NCBI RefSeq assembly: GCF_000262545.1
Contig: NZ_JH660658.1
Location: forward strand, 95,894-139,446
DNA from: Prevotella bivia DSM 20514
Lineage (GTDB): Bacteria; Bacteroidota; Bacteroidia; Bacteroidales; Bacteroidaceae
DNA: 43,553 nucleotides
Reading direction: 5' to 3'
The notes under the pieces are model-generated. The model was not told where the DNA came from, searched no databases, and worked only from the letters and a program-made list of their open reading frames with translations. The translations under genes were made by a program, and so were the position numbers. Shown here piece by piece: positions 8,678 through 17,095 of the stretch (its first letter is position 1; each line of letters begins with the position of its first letter).

Positions 8678-9076
8678 TTCTGATAATTTATTAGTCCATT
8701 CCTCAAAAACTAGTTAATATATGATTTGAACGGTTAAGGAGTTTACTTGATTAAAGTAAAACCATTCTAAAAGTATGATATTTATTAAGTAATTAATATA
8801 TATATATTCAGTTCTGCAAATTAAAGAAAAATAATCCATATCTCCATATTTTCACAAAACTTTTTAATGAGTTATCTTGTAATTGTGCCTTTCGATGACT
8901 TTTTGCAAAATATAAAGCAAATAAAGATACGTTGTTGCCTTTTTGTTAATATACTATATTGGTATAAGTGAAAATACTTAACATCGTATGATTTCGTGAG
9001 GCTCTTATTAAGTGCTAAAACTCTAGCTTTATGGGTAGAGATATAGAAATAATATTCAGTATTTCGGTAATACAAA
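8678..9076. other. AT-rich intergenic region, no gene seen
   Basis: This region separates the GLPGLI operon promoter side from the zinc-ribbon gene terminator. It is very AT-rich with scattered stops. A 67-codon frame at 8872-9075 is rich in Tyr, Lys and Ile, has no ribosome-binding site and looks accidental. I found no exact TAnnTTTG on the minus strand for the 8677 operon. Confidence 0.5.
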
Positions 9077-9122
9077 ATATCCCCCTTACGCCTTATCTTT
9101 ATAAGTAGTAAGGGGGATATTA
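9076..9122 (-). terminator. Terminator of the zinc-ribbon gene
   Basis: AATATCCCCCTTAC and GTAAGGGGGATATT form a perfect 14-bp stem around a loop of about 17 bases. On the minus strand the stem ends in ATATTTTG. It lies 23 bp after the stop of the gene ending at 9145. Confidence 0.8.
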
Positions 9123-9144
9123 TAATAGGTGTGTGGCGTGAGAA

Positions 9145-9969
9145 CTATGCTTCCTCGCTCTCTTCTGCCTTCTTGCGGGTAGTTCTGCGCTTCTTTACCT
9201 TTTCCTCTGGCGCATCAATCTTAACACCAGCTAGCTCTGGGTCAATAAGGATACGACCACAGTATTCGCAAACGATGATCTTTTTGTGCATCTTAATATC
9301 TAGCTGGCGCTGAGGTGGGATCTTGTTAAAACAACCGCCACATGCGTCGCGCTGAACGTAAACAATACCCAAACCATTACGCGCACCTTTACGAATACGC
9401 TTAAAGCTACGGAGCAAACTTGGTTCTATCTTTATTTCAAGTTCACTAGCTCTGTCCTTTAGCTCTGTTTCTTCCTCACGCGTTTCTTGCATAATATCAT
9501 CGAGCTCGCTACGCTTTTCTTTTAAAGCGTTTTGCTTATCTTCAAGTTGTTCGCGCGCTTTAGATAAGTCGGCTTGCTTCTCTTCCACCTTATATTGAGC
9601 CTCCTTGATTTTCTTATTGCAAAGCTCTATTTCCAAAGTTTGGAACTCTATCTGCTTTGTCAAAGAGTCGTACTCACGGTTGTTAGCTACCATTTCTAGT
9701 TGCTGATTGTAACGTTCAAGACTTGCTTGTGCATCTACGATCTCTCCCTTCTTCTGAGTGATAGCGTGTTGGAAATCTTTTATGTCTTGATCAATCTTCT
9801 CAATGCGAATGTGAAGACCTTCTAGTTCGTCCTCTAAGTCGCGTACTTCTAGTGGTAATTCACCACGCAATGCTCGCTTTTCGTCGATAGCCGAGAGGGT
9901 TTGCTGCAATGTGAAGAGGTTTTTTAGCTTCTCTTCCACTGGTAATTCCTTTGGATCTTTCTTTGCCAT
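9145..9969 (-). CDS. Coiled-coil protein with C4-type zinc ribbon
   Basis: The 274-residue protein is almost entirely coiled coil from about 10 to 180, with heptads rich in Glu, Lys, Leu and Gln (for example IRIEKIDQDIKDFQHAITQK). A short zinc ribbon follows with CGGC and CEYC cysteine pairs at about 208-241, then a basic tail (KKRRTTRKKAEESEEA). This architecture matches the zf-RING_7 / zinc-ribbon family of Bacteroidetes, whose role is uncertain; a nucleic-acid-associated role is suggested in related proteins. It follows the Nif3-like gene by 35 bp on the same strand, a pairing also common in Bacteroidetes. Confidence 0.85.
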   Translation of the reverse strand: MAKKDPKELPVEEKLKNLFTLQQTLSAIDEKRALRGELPLEVRDLEDELEGLHIRIEKIDQDIKDFQHAITQKKGEIVDAQASLERYNQQLEMVANNREYDSLTKQIEFQTLEIELCNKKIKEAQYKVEEKQADLSKAREQLEDKQNALKEKRSELDDIMQETREEETELKDRASELEIKIEPSLLRSFKRIRKGARNGLGIVYVQRDACGGCFNKIPPQRQLDIKMHKKIIVCEYCGRILIDPELAGVKIDAPEEKVKKRRTTRKKAEESEEA

Positions 9970-10004
9970 AATTCTTTATATATTAAGTATTTATTTCGTT
10001 TATG

Positions 10005-10820
10005 TTATAAGTAAATAATGGGATTGGTATTAATCTCTGTAAGAAAGCACTTCACCCCCTGACAATCGCGCTCAATAATCTCTTTAAAGATTTCGCTTGT
10101 AAACTGCTCGCTCTGATAGTGTCCGATGGCACAAAGCTGTATAACCTGCTCATAACCGAAGAACTCGTGATAGCTCATATCGCCTGTAACAAAGGCATCA
10201 GCACCTGCTTTTACAGCCGCTTCTACGAGGAAAGAGCCTGCACCACCACATAGTGCCACTGTTTTTATCTCACGTCTTAGAAGCTGATTTGCCTGCACAC
10301 ACTCCACATCAAAGTGTTTTTTGAGCATAATAATAAGGTCGTCGGCTGCGATAGGTGTTGTAAAATCGCCCATTAACCCTTCGGCTCCCTCTACTAGTTC
10401 ACTCGTAATAGGACTCAATACTCGCTTGATATTACCAAAGGTGCGAATACTTGTCAATCCTAGCTTTTCGGCTATTTTATGGTTTACCCCTCCTTTGGCA
10501 GCGTCCATATTGGTGTGCATTGCCACAATCGTGATATTGTTCTGAATGGCCTTTATAACAGTGCGCTGCACATAGGTAGCATCAGTAATTTGGGCAAGCT
10601 TACGAAAGATGAGCGGATGATGAGCCACAATAAGATTGCAGCCCTTACGTACTGCCTCATCTACAACGGCTTCAGTTACGTCAAGACACAATAAAGCCCC
10701 TGAGACATCCACTTCTGTCAATCCTACTTGAAGGCCAGCATTATCATAGCTTTCCTGCAAGGGCAGAGGTGCGAATCGTTCAAGGGCATCAATTACTTCC
10801 TTTATTTTCACGCTACGCAT
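10005..10820 (-). CDS. Nif3-like dinuclear metal-centre protein
   Basis: A 271-residue member of the Nif3/YbgI family, hexameric proteins with a two-metal site. Metal-ligand blocks are visible: IVAHHPLIFRKL, AMHTNMDAAKGGVNHKIAEKLGL, GDMSYHEFFGYEQ and AIGHYQSEQF. N-terminal KIKEVIDALERFAPLPLQESYDNAGLQVG is typical. The length equals the short family form, without the inserted middle domain of about 100 residues found in many Bacteroidetes and Gram-positive members. The annotation GTP cyclohydrolase 1 type 2 is often copied for this family but is not established. Probable promoter: GTTG, 20 bp, TACCTTTG on the minus strand (10869-10838). Confidence 0.9.
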   Translation of the reverse strand: MRSVKIKEVIDALERFAPLPLQESYDNAGLQVGLTEVDVSGALLCLDVTEAVVDEAVRKGCNLIVAHHPLIFRKLAQITDATYVQRTVIKAIQNNITIVAMHTNMDAAKGGVNHKIAEKLGLTSIRTFGNIKRVLSPITSELVEGAEGLMGDFTTPIAADDLIIMLKKHFDVECVQANQLLRREIKTVALCGGAGSFLVEAAVKAGADAFVTGDMSYHEFFGYEQVIQLCAIGHYQSEQFTSEIFKEIIERDCQGVKCFLTEINTNPIIYL

Positions 10821-10837
10821 AAAATTATTTTAGACTA

Positions 10838-10869
10838 CAAAGGTATATATTTTATAGCAGATTATCAAC
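10838..10869 (-). promoter_or_regulatory. Promoter of the Nif3/zinc-ribbon operon
   Basis: On the minus strand TACCTTTG (10845-10838) is an exact -7 match. GTTG (10869-10866), 20 bases upstream, is a one-mismatch -33 element. It lies 18 bp before the start codon. Confidence 0.65.
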
Positions 10870-11075
10870 AATTAAACCAAATAGCAATACAAAAGGACTA
10901 TCATTTAATATTATTTAAGGCTGTTATTTCACATTAGGTTAAAATTACTTAGATAGATACTCTACGAAACATTAGTTTATCTATGCTTTGCATATAGTTT
11001 AATAGTTTATAAGCATAAACTCTCTGAGAAAGTGTAAATGACAGCATTAGTAAGCGATATAAGAGATGTGAAAGA

Positions 11076-11111
11076 AAAGGGATCAGAAATGTTCCCATTC
11101 CCAATCCCTTT
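11076..11111 (-). terminator. Terminator after the 36-codon ORF
   Basis: AAAGGGAT (11076-11083) and ATCCCTTT (11104-11111) can pair. On the minus strand the stem ends in CCCTTTTCTTT, giving a U-rich tail. It lies about 60 bp after the stop of the small ORF at 11174. Confidence 0.6.
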
Positions 11112-11173
11112 CCTGTATATCTCTCAATGGATATTTTTTAAATCTATGTCCTCTCTAAATACTTTTTATAGGC

Positions 11174-11284
11174 TTATGCCATACTGTTTACACGACCTTC
11201 ATTGTATGCTCTAATGGTATTTGTAAGGTAGTTAATCATCTTTTTTACAATCTCTAATTTCATTAATTTCTCTTTCATAATCAT
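11174..11284 (-). CDS. Very small ORF (36 codons) with its own promoter and terminator
   Basis: The frame starts at ATG 11284 (MIMKEKLMKLEIVKKM) or at the second ATG 11278 and ends YNEGRVNSMA at TAA 11174-11176. The peptide is basic and predicted to be one amphipathic helix. It is flanked by a full consensus promoter (11321-11353) and an intrinsic terminator (11076-11111), so a dedicated transcript of about 230 nt is likely. I do not recognise a family. The alternative is a non-coding RNA with an accidental frame. Confidence 0.5.
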   Translation of the reverse strand: MIMKEKLMKLEIVKKMINYLTNTIRAYNEGRVNSMA

Positions 11285-11320
11285 CTTTTACCTTTTTATA
11301 AATTATCCTGTTTGCGAGTA

Positions 11321-11353
11321 CAAAGATACAAATCCGAAAGGTTGAACACCAAA
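11321..11353 (-). promoter_or_regulatory. Consensus promoter of the 36-codon ORF
   Basis: On the minus strand TTTG (11353-11350), 21 bases and TATCTTTG (11328-11321) match the Bacteroidetes -33/-7 consensus exactly. The start codon is 36 bp downstream. The remaining part of the 10821-11581 gap, outside this unit and the two flanking promoters, shows no gene. Confidence 0.75.
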
Positions 11354-11551
11354 CAATCAGATGATTTTACGCTAATTTGTTACGTTTTTTTGACTCGTAT
11401 CAAAGGCTTTGATGTGTGTCAATCATTATAGCTGACTTATATCAATCGCTTACATTGATATGGATCAATCAAGCCGTGTGTAGAACTTATTGGTAAGAGA
11501 TGGAAAGAAAGCTAATATGAGGAAAAACTTTTCTTTTTAAGAGGATTAGCG

Positions 11552-11559
11552 TATCTTTG
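11552..11559 (+). promoter_or_regulatory. -7 element of the aguA-aguB promoter
   Basis: TATCTTTG is an exact -7 match 22 bp before the aguA start. TTTT, 19 bp upstream (11529-11532), is a one-mismatch -33 element. Confidence 0.65.
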
Positions 11560-11581
11560 CATAAGAATATAGAAAAGAAGA

Positions 11582-12646
11582 ATGAATAAAAATATAGATA
11601 CCACTTATCGCTTCCCTGCTGAATGGGAAAAACAGAGTGCTATTATGCTCATTATGCCGCATGAAGATACTGACTGGAAGCCCTATCTAGCGGAAATCAC
11701 GGAGACATACGTGCAAATGGCAGATGCCATTACCCAATACGAGCATTTGCTTCTCACGACAAAGGATATAGAAGAGACCAAAGACTTGTTATCTGCTCGA
11801 CTCTCAAAAGAACAGATGGCACGCATCATTTTCTTTGAATGTGATAATAACGATACATGGGCACGCGATGTAGCCCCTATTAGTTTGGTGGCAAAGGATG
11901 GGTCAAGGCGTATGCTAGACTTCTGTTTCAATGGTTGGGGAGAAAAGTTTTCGGCTGAAAAGGACAATAAAATTAATGCTCTGGTTGCTAAGGCAGGCTT
12001 ATTTAATGCTGACCTTGTGAGACATAAAGACTTCGTACTTGAAGGCGGATCAATAGAAAGCGATGGCAAAGGCACACTCTTTACCACTACTAGTTGTTTG
12101 TTAGCACCACATCGCAACCAGCCACTTACAAAAGAAGATATTACCCAATACTTACTCCAGAATATCTTTTCAGAGCGCGTAATATGGCTGCAACATGGCG
12201 AACTAGAGGGAGACGACACCGATGGACATATCGACACTATCGTGCGTTGTGCGCCTAACGATACCTTACTATATATAAAGTGTGAGGATAAGAATGATAC
12301 CCATTATACCGATTTCAAGGCATTAGAGGAACAATTAAAGACTCTTCGCACACTCAATGGTAAGCCTTATCGCCTACTTGCCTTACCTTTCACGGAGGCT
12401 GTGTGTGATGATGGCGAGCGTTTGCCTGCTACATACGCTAACTTTGTAATATTGAATGGTGCAGTATTAGTGCCTACTTATGCCCAACCCGACAAAGATG
12501 AGAAGGCTTTAAAAATAATAAAGCAAGCTTTCCCAAGCTATGATATTATTGGTATTGATGCACAAACGGTGGTACGCCAACATGGTTCGCTTCATTGTTT
12601 AACCATGCAATTGCCAGAAGGCTTTCTTGCAACCGACTCTAAATAA
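11582..12646 (+). CDS. aguA: Agmatine deiminase
   Basis: Hydrolyses agmatine to N-carbamoylputrescine and ammonia, the first step of putrescine synthesis from arginine-derived agmatine. The 354-residue protein belongs to the guanidine-modifying (peptidylarginine deiminase-like) family. Visible are the substrate-binding NNDTWARDVAP, FVLEGGSIESDGKGT, the HGELEGDDTDGHIDT block carrying the catalytic His and Asp, and the catalytic Cys near 339 in GSLHCLTMQLP. Its length and the next gene, aguB, 11 bp downstream, support this call over a true peptidylarginine deiminase. No signal peptide is seen, so it is cytosolic. Confidence 0.95.
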   Translation: MNKNIDTTYRFPAEWEKQSAIMLIMPHEDTDWKPYLAEITETYVQMADAITQYEHLLLTTKDIEETKDLLSARLSKEQMARIIFFECDNNDTWARDVAPISLVAKDGSRRMLDFCFNGWGEKFSAEKDNKINALVAKAGLFNADLVRHKDFVLEGGSIESDGKGTLFTTTSCLLAPHRNQPLTKEDITQYLLQNIFSERVIWLQHGELEGDDTDGHIDTIVRCAPNDTLLYIKCEDKNDTHYTDFKALEEQLKTLRTLNGKPYRLLALPFTEAVCDDGERLPATYANFVILNGAVLVPTYAQPDKDEKALKIIKQAFPSYDIIGIDAQTVVRQHGSLHCLTMQLPEGFLATDSK

Positions 12647-12657
12647 GATATAAATAT

Positions 12658-13545
12658 ATGAATGAAATAAGAATAGGTTTGCTTCAGCTTCACAATGTCG
12701 CTGATGTAGAAACAAATATAAAGCATATCACCGAGCATGTAAACGACCTTGCCAAACGTGGTGTTCAGCTCGTTGTTTTACAAGAACTGCACAATTCTTT
12801 GTACTTTTGTCAGGTAGAAGATGTTAACAATTTCGACCTTGCCGAAACTATTCCCGGACCTTCTACCGAGCTTTACGCTAAGTTAGCAAAGGAGCTAGGC
12901 ATCGTTCTCGTTACCTCTCTCTTTGAGAAGCGAGCACCGGGCTTATATCATAATACCGCTGTTGTGTTTGAGAAAGATGGTACTATTGCAGGCAAATATC
13001 GTAAAATGCACATTCCTGACGATCCTGCTTATTACGAAAAGTTCTATTTTACCCCCGGTGATCTAGGTTTTAAACCTATCCAAACGAGCATCGGCAAGCT
13101 CGGTGTTCTTGTTTGTTGGGATCAGTGGTATCCAGAAGCAGCACGCCTTATGGCTATGCAAGGTGCAGAAATATTGATCTATCCTACTGCTATTGGCTAT
13201 GCAAAGAGCGACACAAAGGAAGAACAACAACGCCAAAGAGAGGCTTGGACAACGGTAATGCGTGGTCATGCTGTAGCAAATGGTTTACCAGTGGTAGCAG
13301 TAAACCGTGTGGGCTTTGAACCAGATCCTAGCAAACAAACCGAAGGAATAGAGTTTTGGGGAAGCAGCTTTGTTGCTGGACCACAAGGAGAAATCCATTA
13401 TCAAGCCTGCGATAACGATGAGGAAAGTGTGGTGATTGACATTGATCTTGACCACTCTGAAGATGTTCGTCGTTGGTGGCCTTTCTTACGCGATCGCCGA
13501 ATAGAGGCATACGGAGATATTACAAAGCGTTTTATTGACGAATAA
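12658..13545 (+). CDS. aguB: N-carbamoylputrescine amidase
   Basis: A nitrilase-superfamily enzyme that converts N-carbamoylputrescine to putrescine, CO2 and ammonia. The 295-residue protein shows the catalytic triad Glu43 (VLQELHN), Lys116 (KYRKMHIP) and Cys153 (LVCWDQWYPEAAR). The motif CWDQWYPE is typical of the plant-type AguB subgroup. It forms a two-gene operon with aguA and is followed by a strong terminator. The product putrescine would feed polyamine synthesis; no transporter or spermidine genes are nearby. Confidence 0.95.
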   Translation: MNEIRIGLLQLHNVADVETNIKHITEHVNDLAKRGVQLVVLQELHNSLYFCQVEDVNNFDLAETIPGPSTELYAKLAKELGIVLVTSLFEKRAPGLYHNTAVVFEKDGTIAGKYRKMHIPDDPAYYEKFYFTPGDLGFKPIQTSIGKLGVLVCWDQWYPEAARLMAMQGAEILIYPTAIGYAKSDTKEEQQRQREAWTTVMRGHAVANGLPVVAVNRVGFEPDPSKQTEGIEFWGSSFVAGPQGEIHYQACDNDEESVVIDIDLDHSEDVRRWWPFLRDRRIEAYGDITKRFIDE

Positions 13546-13603
13546 AGACATTAAGCTAAACTTTAAATGACTAGCTTCAAAAATGAGTATGGAGGCTAGC
13601 TAA

Positions 13604-13651
13604 AAACATAAAAGACACTCTTCTAAGTCAGAAGGGTGCCTTTTTATGTTT
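13604..13651 (+). terminator. Terminator of the aguAB operon
   Basis: A long hairpin begins AAACATAAAAG, has CACTCTTCT and AGAAGGGTG as its inner stem, and ends in CTTTTTATGTTT. A smaller inverted repeat (CTAGCTTC/GAGGCTAG) precedes it at 13571-13600. Confidence 0.8.
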
Positions 13652-13688
13652 CTATAAGAAGAAGAAACGATTGATTTCTAAGACTGTT

Positions 13689-13840
13689 CTAAATCAAGGG
13701 CATACCAGCTTTCTCGCACTCTTCACACATTTCTTCTGGCCAAATACTCGCTTGAATTTCACCAATATGTGCTTTATGGAGCATCACCATACACAAGCGG
13801 CTTTGCCCGATACCTCCACCAATGCTCAAAGGTAATACAG
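13689..13840 (-). pseudogene. asnA: asnA remnant (C-terminal 49 codons of aspartate-ammonia ligase)
   Basis: On the minus strand the frame [20 protein letters not shown], then [15 protein letters not shown], ending [16 protein letters not shown] at TAG 13689-13691, is the C terminus of AsnA, which makes asparagine from aspartate, ammonia and [13 protein letters not shown] is the conserved ATP-site segment. The frame meets a stop at about 13841 and everything upstream is unrelated AT-rich DNA, so roughly 85 percent of the gene is missing. The break marks the left edge of the rearranged region that also holds the tRNA fragments, truncated integrase and CRISPR locus. An intact copy may exist elsewhere. 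Confidence 0.85.
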
Positions 13841-13983
13841 AAGTTTACATTAATCGAGAAAAATGCAATATTTATATACAAAAAGATTTTATTTTAACTT
13901 TTACAATATCCTTTTGTCTTATTCTAAGCCTTATATGTATGTACACCTATAAAGTTGTCTTTCATTTTCTTTCTACATCATAC

Positions 13984-14014
13984 TTTGTCATCTGCAAAGA
14001 TTAATGTACCTTTG
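13984..14014 (+). promoter_or_regulatory. Promoter of the tRNA-Arg locus
   Basis: TTTG (13984-13987), 19 bases and TACCTTTG (14007-14014) match the -33/-7 consensus exactly. Transcription would start just before the half tRNA at 14033 and run through tRNA-Arg(CCG). Confidence 0.75.
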
Positions 14015-14032
14015 TAACGCAAACAGCATAAA

Positions 14033-14061
14033 GGTTCCGTAGCTTAGCTGAATAGAGTGTC
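14033..14061 (+). pseudogene. 5' half of a tRNA (tRNA-Arg-like fragment)
   Basis: GGTTCCGTAGCTTAGCTGAA followed by TAGAG resembles the acceptor and D arm of the intact tRNA-Arg(ACG) at 36298-36225 (GGTTCTGTAGCTCAACTGAA) with three differences over the first 20 bases. The sequence loses similarity before the anticodon arm, so it is a truncated tRNA gene. It stands between a consensus tRNA promoter and an intact tRNA-Arg. Confidence 0.65.
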
Positions 14062-14076
14062 AAAAGAAACTAGTAA

Positions 14077-14148
14077 GCACTTGTAGTTCAACGGATAGAA
14101 TATAAGATTCCGGTTCTTAAGATTAGGGTTCGATTCCCTACAAGTGTA
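14077..14148 (+). tRNA. tRNA-Arg (anticodon CCG)
   Basis: Acceptor GCACTTG pairs with CAAGTGT, the D arm region is TAGTTCAACGGATAGAATA, and the anticodon arm is TAAGA-TTCCGGT-TCTTA with CCG. The T arm is TAGGG-TTCGATT-CCCTA. CCA is not encoded. An intrinsic terminator follows at 14155-14186 and an integrase gene at 14264, the classic arrangement of an element integrated at a tRNA 3' end. Confidence 0.92.
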
Positions 14149-14154
14149 CTCCTT

Positions 14155-14186
14155 AACAGCCAATTTTCAAAAGTTGGCTGTTATTA
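14155..14186 (+). terminator. Terminator after tRNA-Arg(CCG)
   Basis: AACAGCCAA (14155-14163) and TTGGCTGTT (14174-14182) form a 9-bp stem followed by ATTATTTC. Confidence 0.7.
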
Positions 14187-14212
14187 TTTCCGCACTTTTA
14201 AGGCTTTTCATC

Positions 14213-14254
14213 TACTTTTGCGGTAAATGTGGTTCAAATGTGCCACAGTTTACC
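14213..14254 (+). promoter_or_regulatory. Integrase promoter with overlapping inverted repeat
   Basis: TACTTTTG (14213-14220) is an exact -7 match. Just after it, GGTAAATGTGG (14222-14232) and CCACAGTTTACC (14243-14254) form an imperfect inverted repeat before the integrase start. It could be an operator or an integrase arm-type site; the sequence alone does not decide. Confidence 0.45.
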
Positions 14255-14263
14255 TGCAAGATT

Positions 14264-14782
14264 ATGAGTACAACATTTAAGGCGGTGGTATATGCCCACC
14301 ATAAAAAAGCAGATGGCACGTACAATGTGAAGATACGTGTTACACACAACAGGCAACGCAGACACATTGCCACAAACATATTTGTAACCAAAGAGGAGCT
14401 GACACGAGGGTTGAAAATAAAATCAGCCAAAGTAAATGATTTGCTTAAAAAGGAGATAACTAAGTACCAAGAGATAACGGCAACTATTCCAACAGCAAAA
14501 GCAAGTTGTATGGGGGTGGCAGAGGTTGTGGAGTATATAAGCAATTACGAGCGGACACACTCTGTATTTAACCTTGATTTTATAGAGTTTAGCAGGCAAA
14601 TAACTGATGAGTACATAAAGGCTGGCAGAGTTGGTACTGCAAAAAGTTACGAGTGTACAATAAAAGCATTAGTACGCTGGCTAAAAAGGGAACACTTATA
14701 TATAAATGAGATTATGGTGCAGTTCCTCACAGATTTCTACCTATGGATAAATTTCTATCTTTGTGGTATCAAACACAACTAG
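14264..14782 (+). pseudogene. Truncated tyrosine recombinase (integrase N-terminal half) running into the CRISPR array
   Basis: From ATG 14264 (MSTTFKAVVYAHHKKADGTY) the product has the arm-binding domain typical of Bacteroidetes phage/ICE integrases (NVKIRVTHNRQRRHIATNIF). It continues with the start of the SAM-like core-binding domain (YIKAGRVGTAKSYECTIKAL, then INEIMVQFLTDFYLW). At about 14747, after some 160 codons, homology stops. The remaining codons read through a truncated CRISPR repeat and end inside it. The catalytic domain with the R-H-R-Y residues is absent, so the gene is dead. The start fits the promoter at 14213; the upstream extension from 14144 overlaps the tRNA and terminator and is not coding. 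Confidence 0.85.
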
Positions 14783-15701
14783 CATTCATACGATTAGTAT
14801 CCGCATTCTGTTGTGATTTGCTTGAAAATTTCTATCTTTGTGGTATCAAACACAACATGGAAAACCTTAACGATTGCGAAACGAATGTTGTGATTTGCTT
14901 GAAAATTTCTATCTTTGTGGTATCAAACACAACTAATTCTTTATTCTTGTCTAAAGTAATAGGTTGTGATTTGCTTGAAAATTTCTATCTTTGTGGTATC
15001 AAACACAACCTATTGCTACATGGTAGATGTAATAGAATTGTTGTGATTTGCTTGAAAATTTCTATCTTTGTGGTATCAAACACAACTATCAAGGTTTTTG
15101 TCAAATTCAAATTTAAGTTGTGATTTGCTTGAAAATTTCTATCTTTGTGGTATCAAACACAACCTTGATGAGAAACTAAACTCTCATAAGCTGGTTGTGA
15201 TTTGCTTGAAAATTTCTATCTTTGTGGTATCAAACACAACTAACAGTGGAGCGCACACTAAGTTTACCGAGTTGTGATTTGCTTGAAAATTTCTATCTTT
15301 GTGGTATCAAACACAACTTGCTCTTTTTCCTCTATGCTCATATCTAAGTTGTGATTTGCTTGAAAATTTCTATCTTTGTGGTATCAAACACAACGATAAA
15401 GATAGAGGAACGCACCTGTATGGCGTTGTGATTTGCTTGAAAATTTCTATCTTTGTGGTATCAAACACAACGCCCCGACGAAATTGTCCGGATGGCGTTT
15501 GTTGTGATTTGCTTGAAAATTTCTATCTTTGTGGTATCAAACACAACCGATACTTAAAGAATTATTTGCTTGTTTAAGTTGTGATTTGCTTGAAAATTTC
15601 TATCTTTGTGGTATCAAACACAACTGTGTCGTTTTAATAGGCTCGTCGATACCTGTTGTGATTTGCTTGAAAATTTCTATCTTTGTGGTATCAAACACAA
15701 C
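14749..15701 (+). CRISPR. Type II-C CRISPR array: 12 full repeats of 47 bp, 1 truncated repeat, 12 spacers
   Basis: Full repeats start at 14810, 14887, 14963, 15040, 15117, 15194, 15271, 15348, 15425, 15501, 15578 and 15655. They are identical as far as I can read; each begins GTTGTGATTTGCTTGAAAAT and ends GTGGTATCAAACACAAC. The first unit (14749-14779) has only repeat positions 17-47. Spacers are 30 bp, except two of 29 bp (14934-14962 and 15472-15500). Repeat positions 2-22 are the exact complement of the tracrRNA anti-repeat at 21607-21627, fixing transcription as plus strand. Repeat ends GTTGTG/CACAAC are inverted. Positions 1-4 (GTTG) and 24-31 (TATCTTTG) lie 19 bp apart and form a near-consensus promoter. 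No spacer matches other parts of the window by eye. Confidence 0.98.
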
Positions 15702-15767
15702 CTGATCAGTGTAATATGCTTGATAATAGCTATTTACAGAGATACTTAGAAAAATAAAAAGATAGGC

Positions 15768-15806
15768 AAAAATCCTCCTCATCAATAGAGATAAGGAGGA
15801 TTTTCT
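15768..15806. terminator. Bidirectional terminator between array and cas2
   Basis: AAAATCCTCC and GGAGGATTTT form an extended stem with T runs on both sides. It lies between the convergent array (plus) and cas operon (minus), so it can end both transcripts. Confidence 0.75.
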
Positions 15807-15810
15807 GATT

Positions 15811-17092
<1,282 letters not shown>

Positions 17093-17095
17093 ATG

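Noticed and set aside
8872..9075. 67-codon minus-strand frame
   Set aside because: Low-complexity product rich in Tyr, Lys and Ile, no start signals, AT-rich gap.
13822..14004. 60-codon plus-strand frame before the tRNA-Arg locus
   Set aside because: It starts inside the asnA remnant, consists of AT-rich low-complexity sequence and runs into the tRNA promoter.
14743..15577. Open frames of 69-126 codons across the CRISPR array repeating CDLLENFYLCGIKHN
   Set aside because: They are translations of the 47-bp repeat; frame changes with each spacer and there is no independent coding evidence.
15702..15767. A second CRISPR leader-type promoter or extra degenerate repeat after the last repeat
   Set aside because: No repeat similarity beyond 15701 and no -7 match reading back into the array was seen.
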